64,000 bases of DNA from Ichthyophis bannanicus (Eukaryota; Chordata; Amphibia; Gymnophiona; Ichthyophiidae), in assembly GCA_033557465.1 (NCBI GenBank), contig CM066043.1, positions 107,498,278 to 107,562,277 of the forward strand, read 5' to 3'. The notes under the pieces are model-generated. The model was not told the origin of the DNA, did not search any database, and worked only from the letters and a program-made list of their open reading frames with translations. Below are positions 21,331 to 33,646 of the stretch, piece by piece. Made by a program: the position numbers and the translations under genes. Each line of letters starts with the position of its first letter. The first letter of the stretch is position 1.

Positions 21331-22660
21331 TCAGTTTCCTCCCTTTTCTTTATTCCTTAGTTCTTTGCTTCTAACAATGGACTCATCTCACAATGGACTG
21401 GCTATGAATAGGACTTGACAGTCCCCTGGAAAGATCTCACCTCTGATGGACTGTGTCCCCTGCTGATCCCATGACTATGATGGTTTAATCTGCCATCTGA
21501 TCACATGGCCTTTGACCCTCCTCATTAGATTACGGCATGCAGTGCCCCAAGGATTGAAAGCGGGTCCTGCCCCAAGCTCCGCAGTGATGCATATATCTTA
21601 TGACTGCCGAATGAACAGTTGTTTAATGCTCTGCAACAGGCACCGCCGACTAATCATTTCCCATACCTAAGGAGGAGTTGCACTGACTGTAGTTGCCATT
21701 TGCAGGCCTTGAACAGTCTGAGTTCTCGGGACAATGTTCTCTTCCTGTACCCCCTTTTTTCGATTGGTGTGGCCAGAGTGACCCAGTGGGTACTCCAAGT
21801 TCTCCCATCTGGCCCGATCCCACAGCACCAAGAACTGTTGTGCAAGGGGGTGAGAAAATCTTTGGTTCTGACTTCAAGGCTTCACTGCTCTTGAGCTGGC
21901 TGTGGGCACCGGTCAGATCATGCCAAGTGCAGCACAATAGGAACAGCAGGGCATGAGCCTCTGAACTGTGCAGGCATGCACGCAGTGCTCCACTGATCTC
22001 CACTCAAAAGCTCTTCAGTGCCGTAGAAGCATGTTGCTTTATAATTGCTGGTGCACAGGCTCCGATGGCAGGGTCCTTTGGCACCATTGTGCTGCCTAGA
22101 GCTGCCCACATAGGTGCTTCAGCCCTGTCCAGGGCCGACGAGCACTCCTGCTGACTTCAGATGTGCTAAGCTGTATAAAATCTTGAAGGTAGCGCAGCAT
22201 GCTGTCTGGTTAATGTCTCCTCTTGCTGCACCTGAAGTTAGTGCAGTCTGTGGGGAATCTGTCATTAGTCACCTCCCTCGATATCCCAGGGTACCGCCCT
22301 GTGCCGAGTAGCATGCTGCAGCCAAGTGTCGACGCAGCCCTACACACCTGCACCAGCCATCGGGCAGACCACCCAGCAAAAGTCTGAAAGCTCATTATGC
22401 TTCACATGCTCTGATCTAAATGAGGCACCTGGTCAGTTGGGGATGAGGGTGATAGGATTAACTAGCATTGGCAGGATTCTCCTTACCCCATTGCCAAAAA
22501 ATAAATCATGCTCTGACTGCAGGACTGCCATTTCTGACTTCCTTGTCTCTTCTGGACCCTTGGACAGATTTGCTGCCTACCATAATAGGCTTCTCTGGTA
22601 ATGCCTCATTTCTGCAACAGAAACGGGCAGGCTCTAGCTCCCAGAGATCTATCCTCTGCT
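21331..22660. other. no gene recognised; several uninformative ORFs
   Basis: Short overlapping ORFs on both strands (for example 21,619-21,894 and 22,326-22,601) have no recognisable domain. I treat the stretch as old repeat or spacer. Confidence 0.4.
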
Positions 22661-23085
22661 ATGTTTTATTTATTTATTTAACCATTTTTCTATATCACCT
22701 TTGTCCAAGGCGGTTTACATCTAACAACATAACATAATCTCAATGGATTTGTTTTACAATAAACAGGGAGAAGTAACTTGGTGATAAATATGAGGTTAAC
22801 AAGGGAAGGGGGATAGGTGACAGTTCAACAGAGGATCAGGTATATTACATCATTTATCATGGATCATTTATATTACAGAGGGGGATAACTGTGGAAGGTT
22901 GATTTGGATGACTGATCATGATATTATGAAAAAGCTATAGTTAGGTATTGTTATAAGGTCCATAGTTCTCCTTGAATAGGTGTGTTTTTAGTAGTTTTTT
23001 CAGATCTTTAGTTAATTGTGCAGCTCTGATGGTTTGAGGCAGAGAGTTCTAAATTGTGGGAGCATACAGTGAAAACGCCCTGTTA
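22661..23085 (-). mobile_element. L2-like LINE 3' fragment
   Basis: The minus strand ends with GATGTAAACCGCCTTGGACA, a weak hairpin and (AAAT)n at 22,661. Upstream a broken C-terminus is readable (LPQTIRAAQLTKDLKKLLKT). It is inserted in sequence whose two sides share AGATCTATCCTCTGCT and GGATCCATTCTCTGCT words. Confidence 0.6.
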
Positions 23086-24167
23086 CTTGCCTGTTGTGTG
23101 GTCTTAGAGTAACCAATACCAGTTCAGGTTCATATCCCCCAGGGATCCATTCTCTGCTGGGTTTACTGCTGCCAGCAATGAGCCTCAGCTTCATTGCACA
23201 ATACCCATCACCGATCCTACACTCAGCAAAGCAGCTGGTTGGAGGTCTGAGTTCTTGGCCCTGTGCACAACCTGCCACAAAGTGTTTGCACGATCCCTCA
23301 GATGGTCAGTGGTATAATATGTATGGTTTCACCCTGCACAAATCTCTAGTTCTAAGAAGGTGCCATCAAGGGATCTGTGTGTGAATGTCCACCAGAGGGC
23401 GCATAGTGCTTCCCTGCCAGCGATGCCTCATGGCGCCAGCCCACCAGCTACTTCCTCTGCCAGGCTGAAACCTCATGCCATTGCCCTCAGCCAGTCCTGA
23501 TGTATTTCTAATATGATATGGATCTATGAGGAGACTGATAGTCACCACTGCCACTTTCAGGTCAGATGCGGGTTTTCCCTTTTAGGCAAAAGACACGTCC
23601 ATCCCTTTTCAAATCTCTGCATTGTACCTACCTACACACAAACAAAAGGGGAGCTGTGCATTGCACAGAGGAAACTGGATGAAAAACAGCATGTGCCATC
23701 CGCATTTGCAAGCAATACCCGTGAGCTGTGCTTGGTGTGGCTCTTAGTTCCACCCCCTCTTTCTGCATGCCACACCAGGAAGCCCTGTTACTGCGAATCT
23801 CTCCACTACATTTCCCAATGAAAGTCTATAGTCTTCAGCACCATTTTTAAGACATGATGGAACAAATGTCCTGCACAGCCCATCAGATGTGATCTATGCT
23901 CCCTGTGGTGCATCTCTACAATGGCTATATAGCCACAGATTTCATATTTACTGTCTTTAAAAAAGTGTGTGTTTTCTCTCATAATGGTGAAAGTATCCTA
24001 TAGGAGGAAATTATTATACCACCTCCCCCTTAACTCACTCATTGCCTTGGCCTCTTGCCTCATGAACTCATTATGTACTTTCACAATGCTGTAACAATCC
24101 CATTTTATAAACTGCTCTGGTAATTACTTCAATAGCTGCATATCAATTGTTTTGAATAAGTAAAAAG
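23086..24167. other. no gene recognised
   Basis: Spacer up to the retroviral target duplication. The short ORFs 23,094-23,384 and 23,513-23,821 have no recognisable features. Confidence 0.4.
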
Positions 24168-24171
24168 GTAC

Positions 24172-24842
24172 TGTAGCAGCAAAGCGCAGACAAACCAATG
24201 ATACCAGGAGTCTGTTCAGAAGGTCCAAATCATTTATTTGTGCACAAGTCTCAAGCAAGGCAATTTCAAAATGGCTGAGCAAAGTTTTCAAGCATTACAA
24301 CAACTTTTATAGACTTCTGTTCCATTCTAGGTATAGAAAAACATTTCATTGGTCCCGGTACGCTCCCGTACCTCCCGTAGCCCTTCTATTGGTCCCGGTA
24401 CTGATAAGTTTCTCCAATTATGTTCCTTCTGTGGGCTTCTGTAGGCATGACACCTGCCTGCCCCCCTTCTAGTCCCAATTACAATGGTCAGTTCATCAAC
24501 TTGTTACTTTCACACTTTCAAGGCTATGGGACCATTTGTGCGTGCAGAAGAGCAAGGTTCTGTAACTCATCTGTCAGCACTCCTCAATATTTCTCTGCAA
24601 ATGTACTCTTTCTTATCAGTAACTTTAAAACACATCTTTTCTGTATTTTTCCATTTCTTAATTCTGCAATTCTGCTTATCTAAGCTAATTCAATATTTCT
24701 ACTGAGTTCTTTCTTACAATAGCAGCATATTGGGGGATGTGCAATCCTATATGCCTCTCCACAGGCCTCATTTACAGGTCAAGCTAGCCATGCTGGCCTG
24801 CCTATGTCAGACACCGTGGGTCACAGGCCTGCACCTGCCACA
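24172..24842 (-). repeat. 3' LTR of the endogenous retrovirus
   Basis: 671 bp, identical as far as I can read to 33,647-34,317. On the minus strand it shows two GGGACCAAT-type CCAAT boxes, TCTATAAAAG as TATA box and AAATAAATG as polyadenylation signal, the standard U3-R order. Confidence 0.95.
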
Positions 24843-24860
24843 TTCCCCCCTTTGATTAAT
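24843..24860 (-). other. polypurine tract
   Basis: Directly before the 3' LTR the minus strand reads TTAATCAAAGGGGGGAA, a purine run that primes plus-strand synthesis in retroviruses. Confidence 0.85.
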
Positions 24861-24911
24861 CTCACCCTATTACTTAATAAGGTGTGAGAATTAAATCACT
24901 TTCTAGAAGAT

Positions 24912-27006
24912 TCACATCCTGATTAAAGGATTCTTACTAGTTCCACTAGGGCTAGCTTTGTATAAAGCCATTATTCTACTTGCGGTCTTCCGCTCTACTG
25001 TACTATCGATAGCACTATGAAGGGAACGCATACAACATGGGATTAAACATGGTAAGCAGAGGACAACAGCAACAAGGATTAGTACTAAGATAACGAAAGT
25101 CTTAAATCCTCCCAGCCAAGAGAAAAGGTTAGCAAACCAATTAGGAAATTTCAAGGCGTGCCAAGTCTGTACTGGCACATAAGCATGTCTTTGCATATCT
25201 TTAGCAATTTCTTCAACTACTTGACCTTTATCATCTATTTTCAAACAGCAATTAGTTAAATTTAGTTTACCACATACTCCTCCTTCAGCTGCTAGTAAAT
25301 AATCAAGGGCTAAGCGATTCTGGTATATGGCAGTGCGCATCTGAGTACTTTGTCTAGCTAAGAGAGTGAGAGCATGACTAGTTTCATTGGTTATTATTTC
25401 AACTACTGCTTGTAAGCGAATAATACGATTAATCATATAAATTGGGGTACGATAACCATACATACCATCATCATTCCAAGTGGCAGGTCCATAGTACTCA
25501 ATAATTCTTTCTGGTGGCCAATCATCACCTCGCCACTTCTCCCACTTGCCTATCTGTAGGGCCTCTCTTTTCTGTCTGTCTTGACGCTCCTTTGTGTTTG
25601 TGGGTAGTATATACAGGGTATCCTAATTGTTCTCCATGTTCAGTGTTTAACAGGAAGAAAGAAGGTCTGATGGTTCCTAAGACACATGCTCCTCCCCATT
25701 GTGGTGGGAGTTGCGCATATGCTCGGTTTCCACAGATCCAATATAGGCCAGGTGGGGCTTGCCAGGCTTGGACTTTGGCAAGATTAGTCCATAGACCTGC
25801 AAGTTCAGGAAATCTAGCTAATGGGTTAGGAGGTTCAGGATGTCTGATTCCTGACCACCATGCTGTCTTTTTGGTCGTGGCATTATAGTACTTCTGGCTA
25901 AGACAGACCAGCTGTCCTACCTTTTGGGTGAACTGGGGTCCAGTTCTGGCAAAGCAAAGACGTCCAACGATTGAGTGTGCTAACACCCATTCACTGGTTG
26001 TCTTGTGTAATTCAGTCTGATTGTAAATCATGGAATAATTCAATTCTTGGGCTTCCCAGGGCCATTGATCTCCCATTTGGGTTCCGCCACAGAAATAACA
26101 ATCTGTGATCTTAAGACTAGATACTACTGCTCCGGCTAATTCTAGAAACAAATTCTGTGAAGGGTGAGGGATCTCAAACTTATTTACATGCATAGCTTCA
26201 TAAAAGGTATTATGAATATGATATTTAGATGACTTATGGGCTTGAGTATTCAATCTAATATACACAATGGTCCCTGGATCTGTTCCTCCTCCTGCAATAC
26301 GTAAACCAAACTTATATCCTTGTTTCCATGCATGGGGGTTATGTACACGCAAATGTAAGGGGTTGCAAGCATCTTTCTGACATTTATCATTTGTGGTTGG
26401 CTTGGTTAGAGTAGCCATCCGCTTATCTATTTTCTCATCAGTTATACCAGTGTTCCAGGTAGCATAGAAAACACATTCCCAATACGGGCAATAATAGTCT
26501 GCCGCAGTAGCAGTACTATACCCTGGTTCCTTTTTACCTGTACACTTCCTCCATCCCGTGGCTCCTTCTGGACACATATACTTATGGTCATTTCGATACG
26601 CTTTCTCCCATGTACCACAGGTGGACTGACTATCTCTATTAATAGCATTACATGCATCAAAATTCAAAACAGCAGGTTTAGTAATGTCCTTAAGTGGTGG
26701 TGTAGCAGCTAATATAGGTCCATCTGCATCCTTCCATCTTATTTCCAACGTGTAATAGGATGGATTCTGATGCGGATTATAGCATGCTTTAATTTTGCCA
26801 TGAGTGCAAACATTTAGTTCAGTGGTGTTATAAATACACCGAGTTATTGTTCCCTTGCAGGTATAGTAAGAATGGTAAAGCAAAGTCTGAGTTACTTTCA
26901 GTCCAGTTCTAGTAGAGGTAATACAAGCTGTGCATGGAGGTAGAGCATAAGTCTGTTCAAAACCTCCGAAGAAGGCAACCAAGGCAAAGCAGAAGCAAAG
27001 ATACAT
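24912..27006 (-). pseudogene. env: retroviral envelope (SU/TM), one frameshift
   Basis: The first frame (27,006-25,525, 493 codons) starts with a hydrophobic signal peptide (MYLCFCFALVAFFGG) and is Cys-rich with several N-x-S/T sites, as expected of a surface subunit. Near the subunit boundary (about 25,525-25,600) the frame changes. A basic RQKR cleavage-type motif is readable only in the second frame, which continues to 24,912. The transmembrane part has a Leu-rich heptad region, a Cys cluster ([10 protein letters not shown]), a membrane span ([16 protein letters not shown]) with following Cys residues and a short tail. The single shift prevents a normal precursor. The Env lineage cannot be fixed without a search. 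Confidence 0.85.
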
Positions 27007-27326
27007 GTTAATGTTGATTGGAGTTCTTCTGAATCCTCAGCTTGCTGATCTTGATCACGACGGTCTATTATTCTTCGTCCCGTTTGCTAATGAAGCAATT
27101 TAACGGGTGCTGAGTGTTGATTGAAGATCCTCAAGGTGTCCAGCACACATTAACCAACTTAGCAATTCAGTTGGCTTGTGAAATCTGGCTTAGTCAACGT
27201 AGTCTCAAAGTAGTGTGTCAAATCACACACACAAATTGGGTTCGTTGAAACAAAACTGTTGCTGCATGGAAAACAGCAATCCTCTTCGAAAGACTTGGCT
27301 ACTGCAAAGCACTTGTGATGAAGTGT

Positions 27327-30300
27327 CTATGCTGCTGGTTGCCGTCTCAGAGTAACTCGCAAGGGTACATCAGGGTGCTGCTCTGCTGTCCACCGCTCTG
27401 GTTCAGGATCGGCGGCGGGCTTGACTCGGCTGTGGTGGATCCAGGCGTCGATCTCGGCTACCTTTACTGCAGTTGGGGTAGACAGGATGACGGTGTACGG
27501 TCCCTTCCAATGGGGTTCCAACGGTATCTTCTTCCAATCTTTGATCCACACCGAAGTTCCAGGCTGGTAGGGATGCAAGGGTTCCGTCAAGTTGATAGGC
27601 AACTGGTCTTGGATCCACGTATGGAGAGTCTGCAGAACAAAACTAAGAGCTAGGAGTTCTTGTCTGGTTACTTCTGAACCAATCTGGGCTAGATTTCCTT
27701 TGACTCCCTGCACTATTGGTGGGGGTTTACCATACAAAACTTCAAAAGGGGAAAATCCTGTTGACTTTACAGGGGCTGAGCGTATTCTGAGTAAAGCTAT
27801 GGGGAGCACTTGGGGCCATTTCAAGTGTGTCTCCTGACAAAGCTTAGACATTTGGGCTTTCAAAGTACGATTCATTCGCTCAACTTTCCCTGAACTCTGG
27901 GGTCTGTATGCAGTGTGGAGCTTCCACTGTATCTGCAAAGCTTTTGCTAACTGCTGAGTAACTTGAGAGACAAATGAGGGTCCATTGTCTGACCCTATTA
28001 CTGCTGGGATTCCAAATCTGGGGACAATCTCTCTCATTAAGGCTTTGGTAACTTCTCGGGCTTTCTCAGTTCTGGTTGGGAATGCTTCTACCCACCCAGA
28101 GAAAGTACAAACTAATACTAGTAGGTAATGGTATCCATTAGCTTTTGGCATTTCGGTGAAATCAACTTGGAGGTTGTGCATGGGGGTCACACCTCTTGAC
28201 TGAACTCGGGGTGCTGTAATAAGGCCTTGCTTGGCATTATTCTTGGCACAGATCTGACATTGTCGGGCTACTGAGGCTGATATGGTTGTCATCAGAGGGA
28301 TGTAGAAATGCGGTCTGAGTGCTTTCTCCATAGCACTCTTTCCATAGTGGGTGGCTTCGTGGAAAGCTTTGACAAAGGATGGTCCTAACAGTTCAGGAAT
28401 TACTATTCTTCCTGGAGGTTGACTGCCTTCTTCTGGTGGCAGCTCAATCCATCCGTCTTTCAATACTCCATTTTCTTTGTCACAATAGTAATCCAATTCT
28501 TTGGTGGTATATCGTGGGGTCCATAGATTCAAGGGTACTGGAAACAATGCTGCTTGCATTGGCATAGCTTGTGGGGCAATCTGTCCTGTCATAGCTGCTT
28601 GTCGTGCTGAGGCATCTGCGAATCTATTTCCTCGAGCAACTTCTCCTTTTCCTGCTTGATGTCCTCTACAATGCATGACAGCTACACGTGTTGGGGCCCA
28701 GACTGCATCAAGTAACATCAATATTTCGGGACCATATTTGACTGATTTTCCTCCGGATGTGATGAGTCCTCTTTCTTTGTAGAGAGCTCCATGGGCATGC
28801 AAGGTAGTGAAAGCATATTTGGAATCTGTATATACATTCAGCACAAGTTTTTCTCCTAACAACAATGCTCTGGTGAGTGCTATCAATTCGGCTTTCTGGG
28901 CTGATGTGCCTGAGGCTAGGGCTGATGATTCAACTACTTCGTGTTGAGTGACGACTGCATATCCGGCACAGCGTCGTCCGTCAAGGATGAGACTGCTCCC
29001 ATCAACATAATAGATCTGGTCAGGATTGTCTATGGGCACATCTGTCAAGTCAGGTCGACTAGAGAACACAGTTTCCATGACTTCGATGCAGTCATGTTCT
29101 GGGAGTTCTTCACTGATGGGTATCAAGGTAGCTGGGTTCAAGGCATGGCTCACTTCAAGTTGTATCTGTGGGTTTTCACATAACATGCTCTGGTACTTCA
29201 ACATTCGGGAATTGGTGAGCCAATAATTTGCTTTCTGTTCCATAAGGGCAAGGACTGCATGTGGCACAGTGACTCGTATGTTCTGTCCTAGTGTGAGTTT
29301 GTCTGCTTCACTCACTAATAGCGCTGTAGCTGCAACTGCTCTCAAGCAGGGTGGCCATCCTTTGGCCACAGGGTCCAATTGTTTCGATAGGTAGGCTACA
29401 GGTCGTTCCCAATTTCCTAATTTCTGAGTCAACATGCCTAAGGCATTTCCCTGTGCTTCATGTACAAACAAGTGGAAAGGTTTGTGGACATCTGGTAGTC
29501 CAAGTGCTGGTGATGACATCAATTCTTCTTTTAACTTCTGGAAGGCTGTATCCTGCTCAAGTCCCCACTCCAGTGGTGACTTCTCTTCTCCTTTTGTGGC
29601 TTCATACAGTGGTTTGGCAATTTGGGCAAAGTTGGGTATCCAGATTCGGCAATATCCTGCTGCTCCCAGAAAGGCTCTAACTTGCTTTCTGGTTGTTGGA
29701 GTTGGAATTCTGCATACTGCTTCTTTTCTTTCTCTGCCTAATCTTCTGCTTCCTTGGGTAATACGAAAACCCAAGTATTTCACTTCTGTTTGGCATAGTT
29801 GTGCTTTGGCTCTGGAAACTTTATATCCAGCTTCATTTAGTAACTGCAAGAGATCTTTGGTGGCTAATATACATTCTCTTTCTGATACGGCAGCTATCAA
29901 CAGATCATCCACGTATTGGAGAAGTACTCTCTTCCCCGGGGCTACTGGATAGCTTGAAAGATCTTGATTTAGTGCAGCACTAAAGATGGTAGGTGAATTC
30001 TTGAATCCTTGGGGTAATCTCGTCCAGGTGAGTTGGCCCCTCTTCCAGAGATGGGGTCCTGCCATTCAAATGCAAACAATATTTGGCTTACAGGGGCTAA
30101 TCTTATGCAAAAGAATGCATCTTTTAAATCCAGTACAGTGAAATGGGTAGCTTCAGCAGGTATCAGTCCTAGAAGAGTGTAAGGATTGGGCACAACTGGA
30201 TGTATAGTTTCAACTGCATCATTTACTCTTCTCAAATCTTGCACTGGGCGATAATCATCTGTCTCAGGTTTCTTCACTGGCAAAAGTGGGGTGTTCCATG

Positions 30301-30967
30301 GGGATTGACATACTTTTAGTAGGCCATACTCGAGCAATCTCTGTAGGTGGCGATGAATGCCTTCAATTGCGGCTCTTGGGAGAGGGTACTGTTTGACGTG
30401 CACTGGGGTAGCACTAGGCTTGAGGGTTACAATCACTGGAGCTATATGTTTGGCTAGGCCTGGGGGACTGCCTTCTGCCCACACTTCAAGTGGGGCATGA
30501 ATGTTCTTTAAAGTTTGTTCAAAATAGGTATCTTGAATCGAATCATCAATGTAGTATCTCCATTCTTCTTCTCGGGGTACTGTCAGCAGCATTACTCCTG
30601 CTGGTTTGGCTTGAGAATTCACTGTCATTTGCATTTCTCCTTGTTCGGAGAAAGATATCTGTGCTTGAAGCTTGGCTAGCATATCTCGTCCCAGTAGGGG
30701 TACTGGACATTCGGGCATGTAAAGGAATTGATGAGTTACTTGCTGTCCTCCTAGACTGCATATTCGGTTTTGTAGAAAAGACTTTGTGGCTTTGGCACCA
30801 GTTGCTCCTATAATGGTGACTGCTTTCTTGGTGAATGGGGCTATCTTTTTGTCTATTACTGAATGTTCTGCTCCAGTATCAACCATAAAGTTCATAAATT
30901 GGTCTCCTATTTGTATTTCGACCATAGGCTCCTGGAGACCTAAAGCAAACTTGGAGCCCGGTCTGTC
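27327..30967 (-). pseudogene. pol: retroviral pro-pol, one frameshift
   Basis: The frame continues from gag across its amber stop. Protease comes first (FMVDTGAEHSVID, catalytic Asp-Thr-Gly). RT starts around 30,500 and contains YVDDLLIA. A one-base shift in or next to the GGGG run at about 30,037-30,050 separates the protease/RT-fingers part (to 29,969) from a long open frame (30,065-27,327, 912 codons). That frame holds the rest of RT, RNase H (YVDGSS, VYTDSKYAF), the integrase His-His-Cys-Cys zinc region (HEATHYGK...CQICAKN) and the D,D-35-E core (VDFTEMP, GSDNGPSFVS, KVERMNRTLK). Only this lesion is visible. Env starts 321 bp downstream without overlap. Confidence 0.9.
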
Positions 30968-32887
30968 CTAATCCACGTCATCCTCATCATGGGCCTGTGT
31001 GGCCAATGCTTGGATGGCTCCTCCTCCCCTCTCTCTCTGGAATTGTTCTCGATTGGCTCCTCCTCGGCCTCGGGGACGGCCTCGTCTTTCTTCTCGCCAC
31101 TGATGATCGTTGTCGTCATCTTGCTGGGCGTCTTCGAGTTGCGGGCACGTATCTCTCCAATGTCCTTCCTCTTTGCAATAGGCGCATTGGTTCACGCCTA
31201 GTCTCTGGGTCCGGCCTCCGCCTTGACCCCGCCCTCTTCCTCTGCTCCTTCGATTAGGGACACCTCCCCTTTTCTTTTCAACTATGGCCGCAGCCAAAAA
31301 ATCAGCTTTCTTCTTCATCTTTCTATCACATTCTCTCTGTCTTTCAGTATCACGATTCACATACACTTTATGAGCGACTTCCAGTAACTGTGTTGCATTC
31401 ATGCCCGCAAACCCTTCTAATTTCTGTAATTTACGTCTAATGTCTGGTTGAGACTGGTTTACAAAAGCAGAATTCACCATGCATAAACTTCCTGGTGCCT
31501 CGGGATCATAGGGAGTATACATTCTGTATGCTTCAGTTAATCTTTCATAATAATCTGCTGGGCTCTCATCTATTCCTTGGATAATTCCTGCTACTTTGGA
31601 AAGGTTCATAGCTTTTTGGCCTCCTCTTTTCAGGCCTTGTAAAAAGCCTTGGCGAAAACGGGCTAGGGCTGTGGATCCTTCATCTGTATTTGGATCCCAT
31701 TGGGGGTCTTCATTCGGGAATTCTCTCTGAGCTGCTTCTCTACGATCTATTATATTCTGCCCCTGCGCCGGAGCGGCAGGGTTTTCTGCCATCCATTCGA
31801 TAGCTGCTTTTCTAATTCTCGCTCGTTCTTCTGTAGTGAATAGGGTGGTCAGGAGCTGACGGCAATCTGGCCAAGTAGGTTGGTGGGTTTCCATAATACT
31901 AGTTACTAATTCTGTCAGCTCCTGGGGCTTGCTAGTATAGGAGGCATAGTGCGACCTCCAATTTAATAAATCAGTTGTAGAGAAAGGGATATACACATAA
32001 GTTAGGGGTCCCGCTACCACTTCATCATTATCATTCTTTACGGGCACTCCCGGGACTTGCCTTAAGGGAAACAGTTTGGCTGTCGTCCCAGGCGTCATTT
32101 GGGTCTGGGATCTAAGGGCTATTGTCGTTGTCTTTGCAGGAGTTGCTTTCTTTTTCTCAACTGGTTTTGCTTTGGGTTTTTCTTTCACTGGCTTGCTAGT
32201 GCTAGCGCTAGCTTTCTCAATTATTTGTACACTGTCCTCTTCTTCTTCTTCTGGGGAATCCCCTCCTTCTTCTTCTAGCTCCGCTTCTGGCTCACTTTTT
32301 ACATCCTCCTCTTCTCTTCCCGCTAATTCTTTCTCTTCCTCTCCTCCAGGAGGAGGGGGGTCTGGGGTTGGGTCTCGCCTCGGCTCTGGCAGTCTCTGGG
32401 GTTCTGGGGCAGGACGCCGCCGAGCTATTCTTACTGGACCTGGGGTTCGGGGCTGCCTGAGGACTACTTCTGGGGAATCGGGATCTGCCAAGATGGGTTT
32501 CTTCTTGGCTTTCTTATCCTGCTCTTTCATTCTAGGCTGTTCCTTTTTCTGTCTAGAATCTGTTTTAGCTAACATTATTCTGCACTGTTCCTCATAACAG
32601 CGCTGCGCCCAGGAGGGCGGATCTTCACAAATACTTAACCAGGAATCTATATAGGGGTACTGATCGGGGTGCGCTACCCGCACTCTACGGTGTATTGACT
32701 GAATAATCTCTACGGTGAACGTTCCCTCTCGGGGCCAGATGGGGTCTAGATCGGGCCACTCCCTAGTACACAAAATCTGCAAACGGGCTGCTGTCATTTT
32801 AATACCATAATCTCCTGAATATCCCTCTTTAAAATGTGCGATCATACATTCTAATGGAGTGTTTCTAGTAGACTCCGCCCCTCCCAT
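30968..32887 (-). CDS. gag: retroviral Gag polyprotein, intact
   Basis: I chose the Met at 32,887 because it gives MGGAEST, a myristoylation signal; the frame is open 34 codons further upstream. The 639-residue protein has a matrix-like N-terminus, a Pro/Glu-rich middle with a PDPPPPGG late-domain-like motif, a long acidic run, a capsid part with a major-homology-region-like IIQGIDESPADYYERLTEAY, and a single Cys-x2-Cys-x4-His-x4-Cys zinc knuckle (CAYCKEEGHWRDTC, residues about 568-581) in a basic Arg/Gly context. It ends in UAG, and the same frame continues into protease, so readthrough suppression is the likely route to Gag-Pol. Fully open. Confidence 0.9.
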   Translation of the reverse strand: MGGAESTRNTPLECMIAHFKEGYSGDYGIKMTAARLQILCTREWPDLDPIWPREGTFTVEIIQSIHRRVRVAHPDQYPYIDSWLSICEDPPSWAQRCYEEQCRIMLAKTDSRQKKEQPRMKEQDKKAKKKPILADPDSPEVVLRQPRTPGPVRIARRRPAPEPQRLPEPRRDPTPDPPPPGGEEEKELAGREEEDVKSEPEAELEEEGGDSPEEEEEDSVQIIEKASASTSKPVKEKPKAKPVEKKKATPAKTTTIALRSQTQMTPGTTAKLFPLRQVPGVPVKNDNDEVVAGPLTYVYIPFSTTDLLNWRSHYASYTSKPQELTELVTSIMETHQPTWPDCRQLLTTLFTTEERARIRKAAIEWMAENPAAPAQGQNIIDRREAAQREFPNEDPQWDPNTDEGSTALARFRQGFLQGLKRGGQKAMNLSKVAGIIQGIDESPADYYERLTEAYRMYTPYDPEAPGSLCMVNSAFVNQSQPDIRRKLQKLEGFAGMNATQLLEVAHKVYVNRDTERQRECDRKMKKKADFLAAAIVEKKRGGVPNRRSRGRGRGQGGGRTQRLGVNQCAYCKEEGHWRDTCPQLEDAQQDDDNDHQWREERRGRPRGRGGANREQFQRERGGGAIQALATQAHDEDDVD

Positions 32888-33621
32888 TTCGATGTGTGCG
32901 CGCAACAACAGACAGAAGGGAAAAGGTAGGCGGACCGTGGGTAAGGGGTCCTCACGGCCCTGGAAACGTATAGGGAATACAGACAACAAGACAAGACGAC
33001 AATCGCTTCCCCCTTTTCGCGACCTGAACGCGGTCGCCCGGTCAGGAAATGCGCTAATCAGGGGTCCGCCTTCACTTGGTCCGTGCTGCCAGACCTCTCA
33101 TTCACACTTCGTTCACACAATCATGCTAGCAACGTATTCCCAGAATGCATTCGTTTCTATCTGTTCTGACTAGTCTTTTTCCCAAATTACAAAAAGGATG
33201 AGGGTTTCACCTAGCGAATTCCCATGCCAGGCTACTCGGCTCTTCCTTGAGAGTTGATCAAGCTCTCTTACCAATTCCCAATATCTCGAGATTACAAATT
33301 CCAAATTCCAAGTTCCAATGGCAGTACTGCTCTTTCTATTTCTGTCTAGACCCCAAAATCAAAACTATACTCACCGGATCCGGTCCTCAAAACTTCCCAA
33401 GCAGGCGCATGAGTTGGACCTCGGACTCCCCTCACTCGGGTTCGAGGCGTTGGCTCCAGCCGGGCTCGTCACCCGCCGAGGTCCGACCAGCTCCCTCCGA
33501 TACAAGGGACCGGCGGCGCCAGGGAGCGGCCCTCGTCGGAAGGGCGCGATCCCGGCAGGACCAAGCCTATAGAGGCGGAAAGTCGTGGTATATTGCCCTA
33601 TATACACTTTGATTCCACAAC

Positions 33622-33639
33622 TTCCCGGCCAACGCACCA
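33622..33639 (-). other. primer-binding site, tRNA-Gly type
   Basis: The 18 bases TTCCCGGCCAACGCACCA on the plus strand equal the 3' end (with CCA) of vertebrate tRNA-Gly(UCC) as I know it. On the minus strand this is the PBS, starting 7 bases inside the 5' LTR. Confidence 0.85.
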
Positions 33640-33646
33640 AGGAATA

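Noticed and set aside
32076..32597. 173-codon plus-strand Ser-rich ORF
   Set aside because: It is the antisense shadow of the acidic/Pro-rich part of gag.
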